This document shows positions 15,680 to 28,950 of a DNA stretch of 64,000 nucleotides, piece after piece (the stretch's first letter is position 1; every line of letters begins with the position of its first letter). Source of the DNA: Coriaria nepalensis (taxonomy: Eukaryota; Streptophyta; Magnoliopsida; Cucurbitales; Coriariaceae); contig CP114493.1 of the NCBI GenBank assembly GCA_027186245.1, forward strand, positions 4,719,501 through 4,783,500, written 5' to 3'. The notes under the pieces were generated by a model. The model saw nothing but the letters and a program-made list of their open reading frames with translations, did no database searches and was not told where the DNA came from. A program made the position numbers and the translations under genes.

Positions 15680-18600
15680 TGTTTAACAAGGGAAAATAGA
15701 ATTGTTCGAATTTCTCCAAAATAAGTGGTTGACATAAAAAGACTCATTGACATGATTTTAAGATAAAACAAATGCTCAAGTAACTTGTATGGATCGTTAC
15801 AATGTTATGCACGATACTCGTGTTTGCGCTAATTGCTTCCAAATGAATTATTGAATTGAAGAGACTCAATGACATGACTTTATGGTGCAACAAATGCTTA
15901 CATAATTTGTATAGATCGTTACAATGTTATACACGAAACTCGTGTTTGAGGAACGAAAGTAGAATTCGTTTTAATTGCTTCCAAATGAATTATTGACATG
16001 AAGAGACTAAATGACATTATTTTAAGATGAAATAATTTCTCACGTAACTTGTGTAGATCGTTAGCAAGGTATTCACGAAACTCGTGTTTCAAGAGCAAAA
16101 ATAGAATTCATTCGAATTCCTTCCAAATGATTTATTAACTTGAAGAGACCCATTGACATGATTTTAAAGTGAAATAAATGCTCATGTAACTTATATAGAT
16201 CATTAGCAAGTTATGCACGAAACTCGTATTTGAGGTGCGAAAATAGAATTCGTTATAATTGCTTCCAAATGAGTTATTTACATGAAGAGACTCATTGACA
16301 AGATTTTAAGGTAAAGCAAATGCTCACATAACTTGTATGGATTGTTACAATGTCGTGCGTGAAACTCGTAATTGAGAAGCAAAAAAAGTATTTGTTACAA
16401 TTGTTTCTAAATGAATTATTGACTTGTAGAGACTCAAAGATATGTTTTTATGGTGAAACAAATGCTCACAGAACTTGTATGGATCATTTCGCAAGTTATT
16501 CAAGAAACTCGTGTTTAACAAGGAAAACTATAAGACATTCGAATTACTCCGAAATGAATTGATTACTTAAAGACACTCATTGACATGATGTTAACATAAA
16601 ATAAATGCTCCCATAACTTGTATGGATCGTTACAATGTTACGCATGAAACCCATGTTTAGGCACGAAAATAGAATTTGTTTGAATTACTTACAAATAAAT
16701 TATTGACTTGAAGAGACTCATTGACATGATTTTGAGGTGAAACAAATGCTCACGTAACTTGTATGGATCATTACAATGTTATGCAAGAAACTCGTGTTTG
16801 AGGAGAGAAAATAGAATCTATTCGAATTGTTTCCAAATGAATTATAGACATGAAGAGACTAAATGACATTATTTTAAGGTGAAACAAATGCTCACGTAAC
16901 TTGTATAGATCGTTAGCAAGTTATACACGAAACTCGTATTTCAGGAGCGAAAGTAGAATTCGTTCGAATTGCTTCCAAATGAATTATTAACTTGAAGAGA
17001 CTCATTTACATGATTTTGAGGCGAAACAAATGCTCACGTAACTTGTATGGATCAGTACAATGTTATGCACGAAAGTCGTGCTTGAGGAGCGAAAATAGAA
17101 TATGTTTGAATTGTTTCCAAATGAATTATTGAAATGAAGAGACTCAATGACGTGACTTTAAGGTGAAACAAATGATAACGTAACTTGTATGGATCATTAC
17201 AATGTTACGCACGAAACTCGTGTTCAAGGAACGAAAATAGAATTTGTTTGAATTGCTTCCAAATGAATCATTGACTTGAAGAGACTCATTGACCAGATTT
17301 TCAAGTGAAACAAATGCTCACGTAATTTGTATAGATCATTACAATGTTATGCATGATTTGCGTGTTTGAGATGTGAAAATAGATATCGTTTGAATTGCTC
17401 TCATGTGAATTATTGTGACATAAAGAGACTCAAAGACATGATTTTAAGGCTAAACTAGCTCACGTAACTTTTATGGATCCTTAGCATGTTATACACGAAA
17501 CTCCTATTTGGGGAGTGAAAATACAATTCATTTGAATTGCTTCCAAATGAATTATTGACTTAAAGAGAAATAATGACATTATTTTACGGTGAAACAAATG
17601 GTCACATAACTTGTATGGATCGTTAGCAACTTATACATGAAACTCGTGATTGAGGTGCAAAAATTCAATTCATTCGAATTGCTTAGCTTAGAAATGAATT
17701 ATTTACATGGGGAGACTCAATAACATGATTTTAAGGTGAAACAAATGCTCACATACCTTGTATGGATCATTAGGAAGTTATGCACAAAACTCAGGTATGA
17801 TGAGTGAAAATAGAATCTATATGAATTGCTTCGAAATGAATTATTTACCTGAAGAGACTCATTGACATGATTTAAAGGAGAAACAAATGCTAACGTAACT
17901 TGTACGGATCATTACAATGTTATGCACGAAAGTCGTGTTTGCATCCAAATGAATTATTGAATTGAAGAGACACAATGACATGATTTTAAGGTGAAATAAA
18001 TGCTCACGTAACTTATATAGATCATTACAATGTTATGCATGATTCTTGTGTTTGAGAATCAAAAATAGACATCGTTCGAATTGCTCTCAAGTGAATTACT
18101 GACTTGAAGAGACTCAAGTGAATTACTAACTTATATAGATCAGTACAATGTTATGCACGAAACACGTGTTTGTGGAGCAAAAATAGAATTCAGTCGAATT
18201 CTATTCCAATTGACTTATTGACTTAAAGAGAGACTTAATGACATGACTTTGAGGTGAAACAAATGCTCACATAACTTGTACGGATCGTTACAATGTTACA
18301 CACGAAACTCGTGTTTGAGGAGCAAAAATAGAATTCGTTCCAATTGCTTCGAAATGAATTATTGACTTGTAGAGACTTAAAGACTTGTTTTTAACGAGAA
18401 ACAAATGCTCACATAACTTGTATGGATTGTTAGCAACTTATGCACAAAACTCATGTTTGACAAGGGAAAATAGAATTGTTCGAATATCTCCTAAATAAGT
18501 GGTTGACATAAAGAGACTCATATACATGATTTTAAGATAAAACAAATGCTCGTGTAACTTGTATGGATCGTTACAATGTTATTCACGAAACTCGTGGTTG

Positions 18601-21170
18601 AGGAATGAAAATAGAATTTGTTCTAATTGCTTCCAAATGAATTATTGAATTAAGGAGACTCAATGACATGACATTAAGGTGAAACAAATGCTTATATAAC
18701 TTTATGGATCGTTACAATATTATGCACGAAACTCGTGTTTAAGGAACGAAAATAAAATGTGTTCTAATTACTTTCAAATGAATTATAGACATGAAGAGAC
18801 TAAATAACATTATTTTAAGGTGAAACAAATGCTCACATAACTTGTATAGATCGTTTGCAAGTTTATACACGAAATTCGTGTTTCAGGAGCAAAAATATAA
18901 TTCGTTCGAATTGCTTCTAGATGAATTATTAACTTGAAGAGATCATTGACATGGTTTTGAGGTGAAACAAATGCTCACATAACTTGTATCGATCGGTACA
19001 ATGATATGCTCGAAACACGTGTTTGAGGAGCGAAAATAGAATATGTTCAAATTGTGTCCAAAAGAATTATTGAATTGAAGAGACTCAATGACGTGATTTT
19101 AAGGTGAAACAAATGATAACGTAACTTGTATGGATCATTACAATGTTATGCACGAAACTCGTGTTTAAGGAATGAAAATAGAATTCAATCAAATTGCTTC
19201 CAAAATGAGTTATTAACTTGAAGAGACTCATTGACATGATTTTCAAGTGAAACAGATGCTCACGTAACTTGTATAGATTGTTACAATGTTATGCATGATT
19301 TGTGAGTTTGAGATATGAAAACCGATATCGTTCGAATTGCTCTCATGTGAATGATTGACATCAAGAGACTCAAGAACATGATTTTAAGGTTAAACTAATG
19401 CTCACGTAACTTGTATGGATCATTAGCATGTTATACACGAAACTCATAATTGAGGAGCAAAAATACAATTCATTCGAATTGCTTCCAAATGAATAGATGA
19501 CTTAAAGAGACATAATGACATTATTTTAAAGTGAAACAAATGCTCATGTAACTTGTATAGATCATTAGCATGTTATACACGAAACTCATATTTCAGGAGC
19601 GAAAATACAATTCATTCGAGTTGCTTCCAAATGAATAATTGACTTAAAGAGACATAATGACATTATTTTAAGGTGAAACAAATGGTCACATAACTTGTAT
19701 GGATCGTTAGCAACTTATACATGAAACTCGTGATTGAGGTGCAAAAATTCAATTCATTCGAATTGCTTAGAAATAAATTATTCACCTGAGGAGACTCAAT
19801 AACATGATTTCAAGGTGAAACAAATGCTCACATACCTTGTATGGATCGTTAGGAAGTTATGCACAAAACTCAGGTTTGATGAGCGAAAATAGAATTTGTA
19901 CGAATTGCTTGCAAATAAATTATTTACTTGAAGAGACTCAATGACATTACTTTAAGGTGAAACAAATGTTAACGTAACTTGTACGGATCGCTACAATGTT
20001 ATCCATGAAAGTCGTGTTTGAGGTGCAGAAATAGAATTCATTTGCATTGCTTTCAAATGAATTATTGAATTAAAGAGGTGTCAATGACATGATTTTAAGG
20101 TGAAATAAATAGTCACGTAACTTATATAGATCATTACAATGTTATGCAAGATTCTCGTGATTGAGATACGAAAATAGATATTGTTCGAATTACTCTAAAG
20201 TGAATTACTGACTTGAAGAGACTCAAGAGACTTAAGTGAATTACTGACTTGAAGAGACTCAAGAGACTCAAGTGAATTACTGACTTGAAGAGACTCAAGT
20301 GAATTAATGACTTGAAGAGACTCAAGTGAATTACTGACTTATATAGATCATTACAATGCTATGCACGAAACTAGTGTTTGAGGAGCGAAAATAGAATTCG
20401 GTCGAATTGCTTCCAAACTGACTTATTCACTTGAAGAGAGACTTAATGACATGACTTTGAGATGAAACAAATGCTCACATAACTTGTATGGATCGTTACA
20501 ATGTTACACACGAAACTCGTGTTTGAGGAGCGAAAATAAAATTCGTTCAAATTGCTTTGAAATGAATTATTGACTTGTAGAGACTTAAAGACCTGTTTTT
20601 CGGGTGAAACAAATGCTCACATAACTTGTATGGATTGTTAGCAACTTATGCACAAAACTCATGTTTGACAAGGGAAAATAGAATTGTTCGAATATCTCAA
20701 AAATAAGTGGTTGACATAAAGAGACTCATTGACATGATTTTAAGATAAAACAAATGCTCGTGTAACTTGTATAGATCGTTACAATTTTATGCACAAAACT
20801 CGTGGTTGAGGAATGAAAAAAGAATTCGTTCTAATTGCTTCAAATTAATAATTGAATTAAAGAGACTCAATGACATGACATTAAGGTGAAACAAATGCTT
20901 ATATAACTTTATGGATCGTTACAATATTATGCACGAAACTCGTGTTTGAGGAACGAAAATATAATTCGTTTTAATTACTTCCAAATGAATTATAGTCATG
21001 AAGAGACTAAATGACATTATTTTAAGTTGAAACAAATGCTCATGTAACTTGTATAGATCGTTAGCAAGTTATACACGAAACATGTGTTTCAGGAGCAAAA
21101 ATAGAATTCGTTCAAATTGCTTCCAAATGAATTATTAACTTGAAGAGACTCAATGACATTATTTTAAGTG
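15680..21170 (+). repeat. Large higher-order repeat, ~2.1-2.2 kb unit
   Basis: A series of about 15 distinct monomer variants is repeated in the same order. The AAGTGGTTGACATAAA variant lies near 15,720, 18,490 and 20,705; the ATTGAGGTGCAAAAATTCAA variant at 17,650 and 19,734 (2,084 bp apart); the GACATGAAGAGACTAAATGA type near 16,003, 16,851, 18,790 and 20,997. The difference between 2,084 and about 2,208 bp is explained by the 27/36-bp expansion inside the right-hand copy, and an adjacent one-monomer duplication (about 19,402 and 19,545) accounts for a further offset. Confidence 0.75.
20200..20340 (+). repeat. Nested 27/36-bp minisatellite inside a satellite monomer
   Basis: Units starting GTGAATTACTGACTTGAAGA begin at 20,200, 20,236, 20,272, 20,299 and 20,326, giving lengths of 36, 36, 27 and 27 bp before the normal monomer resumes. 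The 36-bp units carry one extra 9-bp GAGACTCAA. The equivalent place in the neighbouring copy (about 18,080-18,130) has only about two partial units, so the expansion is private to this copy. It most likely arose by slippage on the repeated GACTCAAGTGAATTAC motif. Confidence 0.9.
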
Positions 21171-21419
21171 AAACAAATGCTCACATAACTTGTATGGATT
21201 GTTACAATGCCACGCACGAAACTCATTTTTGAGGAGCAAAAAAAGAATTCGTTCCAATTATTTCTAAGTGAATTATTTGCTTGTAGAGACTTAAAGGCAT
21301 GTTTTTAAGGTGAAATAAATGCTCACATAATTTGTATGTATCGTTAGAAAAAAATTATTCACAAAACTCGTGTTTGACAAGGGAAAATACAATTCATTCA
21401 AATCACTCCCAAATGCTCC

Positions 21420-24370
21420 CGTAACTTGTATGGATCGTTAGCAAGTTATACATAAAACTCGTATTTGAGGTGCGAAAATAAAATTTCCTAGAATTGCTCC
21501 CAAATGAATTATTGACTTAAAGAGACTCATTGACATGATTTTTAGGTGAAACAAATGCTCACGAAACTTGTATGGAGCATTACAATTTTATGAATGAAAC
21601 TCGTGTTTGAGGAGCGAAAATCCATTTGAATTGCTTCGAAATGAATTACTGAATTGAACAGACTCAATGACATTACTTTAAGGTGAAACAAATTTTAACA
21701 TAACTTGTATGGATCGTTAGCAAATTATACATGAAACACGAATTTGAAGTGCGAAAAATAGAATTCATTCTAATCGCTTTCAAATGAATTATTGACTTGA
21801 AGAGACTCATGGACATGATTTTAAGGTGAAACAAATGATCACATAACTTGTATCGATTGTTATAATGTTATTCATGATTCCCATGTTTGAGATGCATTGC
21901 TCTCAAGTGAATTATGACTTGAAGAGATTCATTGACATGATTTTAAGGTGAAACAATTTGCTCACGTAACTTGGATAGATTGTTACAAAGTTATGCATGA
22001 TTCCCATGTTTGACATGTGAAAATAGATATCGTTCAAATTGCTCTCAAAATAATTATTGACTTGAAGTGAAGACATGATTTAAAGGTGAAACAAATGGTC
22101 ACGTAACTTGTGTGGATCATTAGCAAGTTATACACGAAACTCGTGTTTGAGGAGCAAAAATAGAATTGGTTAGAATTGCTTTTAAATAAATTATTGAGTT
22201 GAAGAGACTCGCTGACATGATTTTAAGGTGAAAGAAATGCTCAAATAACTTGTATGGCAATGTCTTCCACGAAACTTGTGCTTGAGGAGAGAAAATGGAA
22301 TTCGTTCTAATTGCTTCAAAATGAATTATTGACTTGTAGAGACTCAATGAAATGATTTTAAGGTGAAACAAATGCTCACATAACTTATATGGATGGTTAC
22401 TAAGTTATGCACAAAATTTGAGTTTAAGGTGTGAAAATAGAATTCTTTTGAATTGCTTCCAAATGAATTATTGACTTGAAGAGACTCACTAACTGGATTT
22501 TAAGGTGAAATTATACACGATACTCGTGTTTAAGGTGCAAAAATAGAATTCGTTCGAATTACTTCCAAATCAATTATTGACTTGAAGTGACTTATTGACA
22601 TGATTTTAAGGTGAAACCGATGCTCATATCACTTGTATGAATCGTTAGCAAGCTATACACAAAACTCGTATTTGAGGTGCGAAAATAAAATTTCCTAGAA
22701 TTGCTTCCAAATTAATTATTGACATGAAGAGACTCATTGACATGATTTTTAGGTGAAACAAATGCTCACGAAACTTGTGTGGAGCATTACAATTTTATGA
22801 ATGAAACTCGTGTTTGAGGAGCGAAAATCGAATCCGTTCGAATTGCTTCCAAATGAATTACTGAATTGAACAAACTCAATGACATGACTTTAAGGTGAAA
22901 CAACTTCTAACATAACTTGTATGGATCGTTAGCAAGTTATACACGAAACACAAATTTTAGGTGCGAAAAATTGAATTCATTCAAATCGCTTCCAAATGAA
23001 TTATTGACTTGAAGAGACACATGGACATGATTTTAAGGGGAAACAAATGATCACATAACTTGTATGGATTGTTACAATGTTATTCATGATTCTCGTGTTT
23101 GAGCTTCATTGCTCTCAAGTAAATTATGACTTAAAGAGACTCATTGACATGATTTTAACGTGAAACAATTTGCTCAAGTAAATTGGATAGATTGTTATAA
23201 AGTTATGCATGATTCCCATGTTTGACATGTGAAAATAAATATCATTCAAATTGCTCTCAAAGTAATTATTGACTAGAAGAGACTCACTGACATGATTTTA
23301 AGGTGAAACAAATGCTCACATAGCTTGTGTGGCTTGCTACAATTTCTTCCACAAAACTTGTGCTTGAGGAGCGAAAATAGAATTCGTTCCAATTGCTTCA
23401 AAATGAATTATTGACTTGTAGAGACTCAATGAAATGATTTTAAGGTGAAACAAATGCTCACATAACTTATATGGACGATTACAAAGTTATGCACGAAAAT
23501 TGAGTTTAAGGTGTGAAAATAGAATTCTTTCGAATTGCTTCCAAATGAATTATTGACTTGAAGAGACTTAATAACTGGATTTTAAGGTGAAATTATACAC
23601 GATACTCGTGTTTGAGGTGCAAAAATAGAATTTATTCGAATTGCTTCCAAATCAATTATTGACTTGATGAGACTTATTGACATGATTTTAAGGTGAAACT
23701 GATGCTCATAAAACTTGTATGGATGGTTAGCAAGTTATACACAAAACTCGTATTTGAGGTGCGAAAATAAAATTTCCTAGAATTGCTTCCAAATGAATTA
23801 TTGACTTGAAGAGACTCATTAACATGATTTTTAGGTGAAACAAATGCTCACGAAACTTGTATGGAGCATTACAAATTTATGAATGAAACTCATGTTTGAG
23901 AAGTGAAAATCGAATCCATTCGAATTGCTTCGAAATGAATTACCGAATTGAACAGACTCAATGACATGACTTTAAGGTGAAACAAATTTTAACATAACTT
24001 GTATGGATCGTTAGCAAATTATACACGAAACACGAATTTGAGGTGCAAAAAATAGAATTCATTCGTATCGCTTCCAAATGATTTATTGACTTGAAGAGAC
24101 TCATGGACATGATTTTAAGGTGAAACAAATGATCACATAACTTGTGTCGAATGTTACAATGTTATTCATGATTCCCGTGTTTGAGATGCATTACTCTCAA
24201 GTGAATTATGACTTGAAGAGACTCATTGACATGATTTTAAGGTGAAACAATTTGCTCACGTAACTTGGATAGATTGTTACAAAGTTATGCATGATTCCCA
24301 TGTTTGACATGTGAAAATAGATATCGTTCGAATTGCTCTCAAAATAATTATTGACTTGAAGAGGCTTGAA
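21420..24370 (+). repeat. Higher-order repeat, ~1.08-1.21 kb unit
   Basis: The marker AAATTTCCTAGAATTGC occurs at 21,481, 22,688 and 23,770, with gaps of 1,207 and 1,082 bp. A second marker, a monomer shortened so that GATGCATTGCTCTCAAGTG replaces the normal GCGAAAATAG...GAATTGC stretch, recurs near 21,894, 23,103 and 24,187 with the same gaps. Each unit is therefore about eight to nine monomers with internal deletions. Related but shorter arrangements (about 0.97 kb) continue at about 25,260-26,350. Confidence 0.75.
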
Positions 24371-27300
24371 GATATGATTTTAAGGTGAAATAAATGGTCA
24401 TGTAACTTGTGTGGATCATTAGCGAGTTATACATGAAACTCATGTTTGAGGAGCAAAAATAAAATTCGTTTGAATTGCTTGTAAATGAATTGTTGACGTG
24501 AAGAGACTCAAAGACATGATTTAAGGTGAAACAAATGGTCACGTAACTTATATGGATCGTTAGCAAGTTATACACGAAACTCGTGCGTGATGTGCAAAAA
24601 TAGAATTGGTTAGAATTACTTCGAAATGAATTATTGGGTAGAAGACACTCACTGACATGATTTTAAGGTGAAACAAATGCTCACATAACTTGTATGGCTT
24701 GTTACAATGTCATCCACGAAACCTGTGTTTGAGGAGCGAAAATAGAATTCATTCCAATTGCTTCGAAATGAATTATTGACTTGTAGAGACTTAATTACAC
24801 GTTTTTAAGGTGAAACAAATGTTCTCATAACTTGTATGGATCGGTAGCAAATTATGCACCAAACTTGTGGTTGAGGTGTGAAAATACAATTCGTTCGAAT
24901 TGCTTCCAAATGAATTATTGACTTGCAGAGACTCAATGACATGATTTTAAGGTGAAACAAATGCTCACATAACTTGTATGGATCATTAATAAGTTATACA
25001 CAAACCATTGGGATTGATGTGCGAAAATAAATATCGTTCGAATTGCTTCAAAATGAATTATTTACCTAAAGAGACTCAATGACATGATTTTAAAGTGAAA
25101 CAAATGCATACATAACTTGTGTGGATCATTAGCAAGTTACGCATGAAACTCAGGTTTGATGACTGAAAATAGAATTTGTAACGAATTGCTTCCAAACGAA
25201 TTATTTAATTGAAGAGACTCATTGATATTATTTTAAGGTGAAACTAATGCTCATATAACTTGTATGGATCGTTAGCAAGTTATACATGAAACTCGTATAT
25301 GAGGTGCGAAAAGAGAATTCGCTAGAATTGCTTCCAAAAGAATTATTGACATGAAGAAACTCATTGACATAATGTTAAGGTGAAATAAATGTCACATCAC
25401 GTATATGGATTGTTACAATGTTATTCATGATTCTCGTGTTTGAGATGCATTACTCTCAAGTGAATTACTGATTTGAAGGGATTCATTGACATTATTTTAA
25501 AATAAAACAAATGCTCACATAACTTGTATAGATCGTTACAATGTTATGCAATTCCCGTGTTTGAGATGCGAAAATAGATATCGTTTGAATTACTCTAAAA
25601 TTAATTATTGACTTGAAGAGCCTCAAAGACATGATTTTAAGGTAAAACAAATAGTCACGTAACTTGTATGGATCATTAGCGAGTTATACACGAAACTCGT
25701 GTTTGAGGAGCAAAAATAGAATTCGTTCGAATTGCTTCCAAATGAAGTATTGACTTGAAGAGACTCAAAGACACGATTGAAGGTGAAACAAATAGTCACA
25801 TAACTTGTATTAATCACTAGAAACTTATACACGAAACTCGCGTTTCAGGTGCGAAGATATAGTTGGTTAGAATTGCTTCCGAATGAATTATTTACTTGAA
25901 GAGACTCATTGACATGATTTTAAGCTGAAACAAATCCTCACATAACTTGTATGGCTTGTTACAATGTAATCCATGAAACTTGTGTTTGAGGAGCGAAAAT
26001 AGAATTCATTCCAATTGCTTCGAAATGAATTATTGACTTGTAGAGACTCAATGACATGTTTTTATAGTGAAACAAATGCTCACATAACTTGTATGGATCG
26101 TTAGCAAGTTATGCACGAAACTCAGGTTTGATGACCAAAAATAGAATTTGTACGAATTGCTTCCAAATGAACTATTGACTTGGAGAGACTCATTGACATG
26201 ATTTTAATGTGAAACTAATGCTCATATAACTTGTATGGATCGTTAGCAAAGTTATACACTCAACTCGTATTTGAGGTGCGAGAATAGAAGTCGCTAGAAT
26301 TGCTTCCAAATAAATTATTGACATGAAGAAACTCATTGACATAATTTCAGGGTGAAACAAATGCTCACATATGTATGGTTTGTTACAATCCACAAAACTT
26401 GTGTGAGGAGCGAAAATAGAATTCATTCCAATTGCTTCGAACTGAGTTATTGACTTGTAGAGACTCAATGACATGTTTTTATGGTGAAACAAATGCTCAC
26501 ATAACTTGTATGGATCGTTAGCAAGTTATGCACGAAACTTGTGTTTGAGGTGCGAAAACACAATTCATTCGAATTGCTTCCAAATGAATGGTTGACTCGA
26601 AGAGACTCAAAGGCACAATTTAAGGTGAAACAAATAGTCATGTAACTTGTATGGATTGTTAGCAAGTTATACACGAAACATGCATTTAAGGTGCGAAAAT
26701 AGAATTTGTTGGAATTACTTCCGAATGAATTATTGATTTGAAGAGACCCATTGACATGATATTAGGTGAAACAAATGCTCACATAACTTGGATGGATTTG
26801 TAACAATGTCATGCACGAAACTTGTGTTTGAGGAGCGAAAATAGAATTTGTTCCAATTGCTTTGAAATGAATTATTAACTTGTAGAGACTCAATGACACG
26901 ATTTTAAGGTGAAACAAATGCTCACTTAACTTCTATGGATTGTTAGCAAGTTATGCATGAAACTTGTGTTTGAGGTATGAAAATACAATTCATTTGAATT
27001 GCTTCTAAATGAATTATTGACTTGAAAGACTCAGTGACATAAGTTTATGGTGAAACAAATGCTCACATAACTTGTATGGATCGTTATCAAGTTATACACA
27101 AAGCCTCGTGAATGATGTGTGAAAATAAATATCGTTCGAATTGCTTCCAAATGAATTATTTACCTGAAGAAACTCAATGATGTGATTTTAAAGGGAAACA
27201 AATGCACACATAACTCAGGTTATGCACGAAACTCAGGTTTGATGACCGAAAATAGAATTTGAACGAATTGCTTCCCAATGATAACTCAATGACATGTTAC

Positions 27301-27579
27301 AATGTTATTCACGATTCCCGTCTTTGAGATGCGTTGCTTTGAAGTGAATTATTGACTTGAAGAGACTTATTGACATGATTTTAAGGTGAAATAAGTGCTC
27401 ACATAACTTGTATAGATCGTTACAATGTTATGCATGATTCTCGTGTTTGAAATGCGAAAATAGATATAGTTCGACTTGCTCTCAAACGAATTATTGACTT
27501 GAAGAGGTGCAAAGACATGATTTTAAGGTGAAAGAAATGGTCACATAACTTGTATGGATCATTAGTGAGTTATACACGG

Positions 27580-28950
27580 AACTCGTGTTTGAGGAGCGAA
27601 AATAGAATTTGTTCGAATTGTTGACTTAAAAAGACTCAAAGACATGATTTAAGGTGAAACAAATGGTCATGTAACTTGTATGGATCGTTAGCAAGTTATA
27701 CATGAAACTCGCATTTGGCGTGCAAAAATAGAATTGGTTAGAATTGCTTCCGAATGAATTATTGACTTGAAGAGACTCACTGTCATGATTTTTAAGTGAA
27801 ACAAATGCTCACATAACTTGTATGGCATGTTACAATGTCTTCCACGAAACTTGTGTTTGAGGAGCGAAAATAGAATTCATTCCAATTGTTTCAAAATGAA
27901 TCATTGACTTGTAGAGACTCAATGTCATGTTTTTATGGTGAAACAAATGCTCACATACCTTGTATGTATCGTCAGCAAGTTATGCACGAAACTTGTGTTT
28001 GAGGTGCGAAAATACAATTCGTTTGAATTGCTTCCAAATGAATTGTTAACTTGAAGAGACTCAAAGACACGATTTATGGTGAAACAAATAGTCATGTAAC
28101 TTTTATCGATCGTTAGCGAGTTATCAACAAAACTCGTGTTTGAGGAGCAAAAATAGAATTCGTTCGAATTGCTTCCAAATGAATTATTGAGTTAAAGAGA
28201 CTCAAAGACACGATTCAAGGTGAAACAAATGGTCATGTAACTTGTATGGATCGTTAGCAAGTTATACACGAAACTCGCGTTTGACGTGGAAAAATAAAAT
28301 TGGTTAGAATTGCTTCCGAATGAATTATTGACTTGAAGAGACTCACTGTCATGATTTTTAGGTGAAACAAATGCTCACATAACTTGTATGGCCTGTTACA
28401 ATGTCTTCCAAGAAACTTATGTTTGAGGAGCGAAAATAGAATTCGTTCTAATTGTTTCGAAATGAATTATTGACTTGTAGAGACTCAATGACATGTTTTT
28501 ATGGTGAAACAAATGCTCACATAACTTGTATGGATCGTCAGCAAGTTATGCACGAAACTTGTGTTTGAGGTGCGAAAATACAATTTGTTTGTTCGAATTG
28601 CTTCCAAATGAATTGTTCTTGAAGAGACTCAAAGACACGATTTATGGTGAAACAAATAGTCACATAACTTTTATCGATCGTTAGCGAGTTATACACAAAA
28701 CTCGTGTTTGAGGAGCGAAAATAGAATTCGTTCGAATTGCTTCCAAATGAATTATTGAGTTAAAGAGACTCAAAGACACGATTCAAGGTGAAACAAATAG
28801 TCACATAACTTGTATGGATCCTTAGCAAGTTATACACAACTCGCATTTGAGGTGCGAAAAAAGAATTGGTTGGAATTGCTTCCGAATGAATTATTGACTT
28901 GAAAAGACTCATTGACATGTTTTTGAGGTGAAACAAATGCTCACATAATT
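27580..28950 (+). repeat. 4-monomer higher-order repeat, 566-bp unit
   Basis: The marker ATTGGTTAGAATTGCTTCCG starts at 27,733 and 28,299, and a close variant at about 28,864, giving gaps of 566 and 565 bp, exactly four monomers. Intervening monomers (the CATGTTTTTATGGTGAAAC variant, the GACACGATT variant and the CACTGTCATGATTTTT variant) keep the same order. High similarity between units suggests this is one of the more recently amplified parts of the array. Confidence 0.75.
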
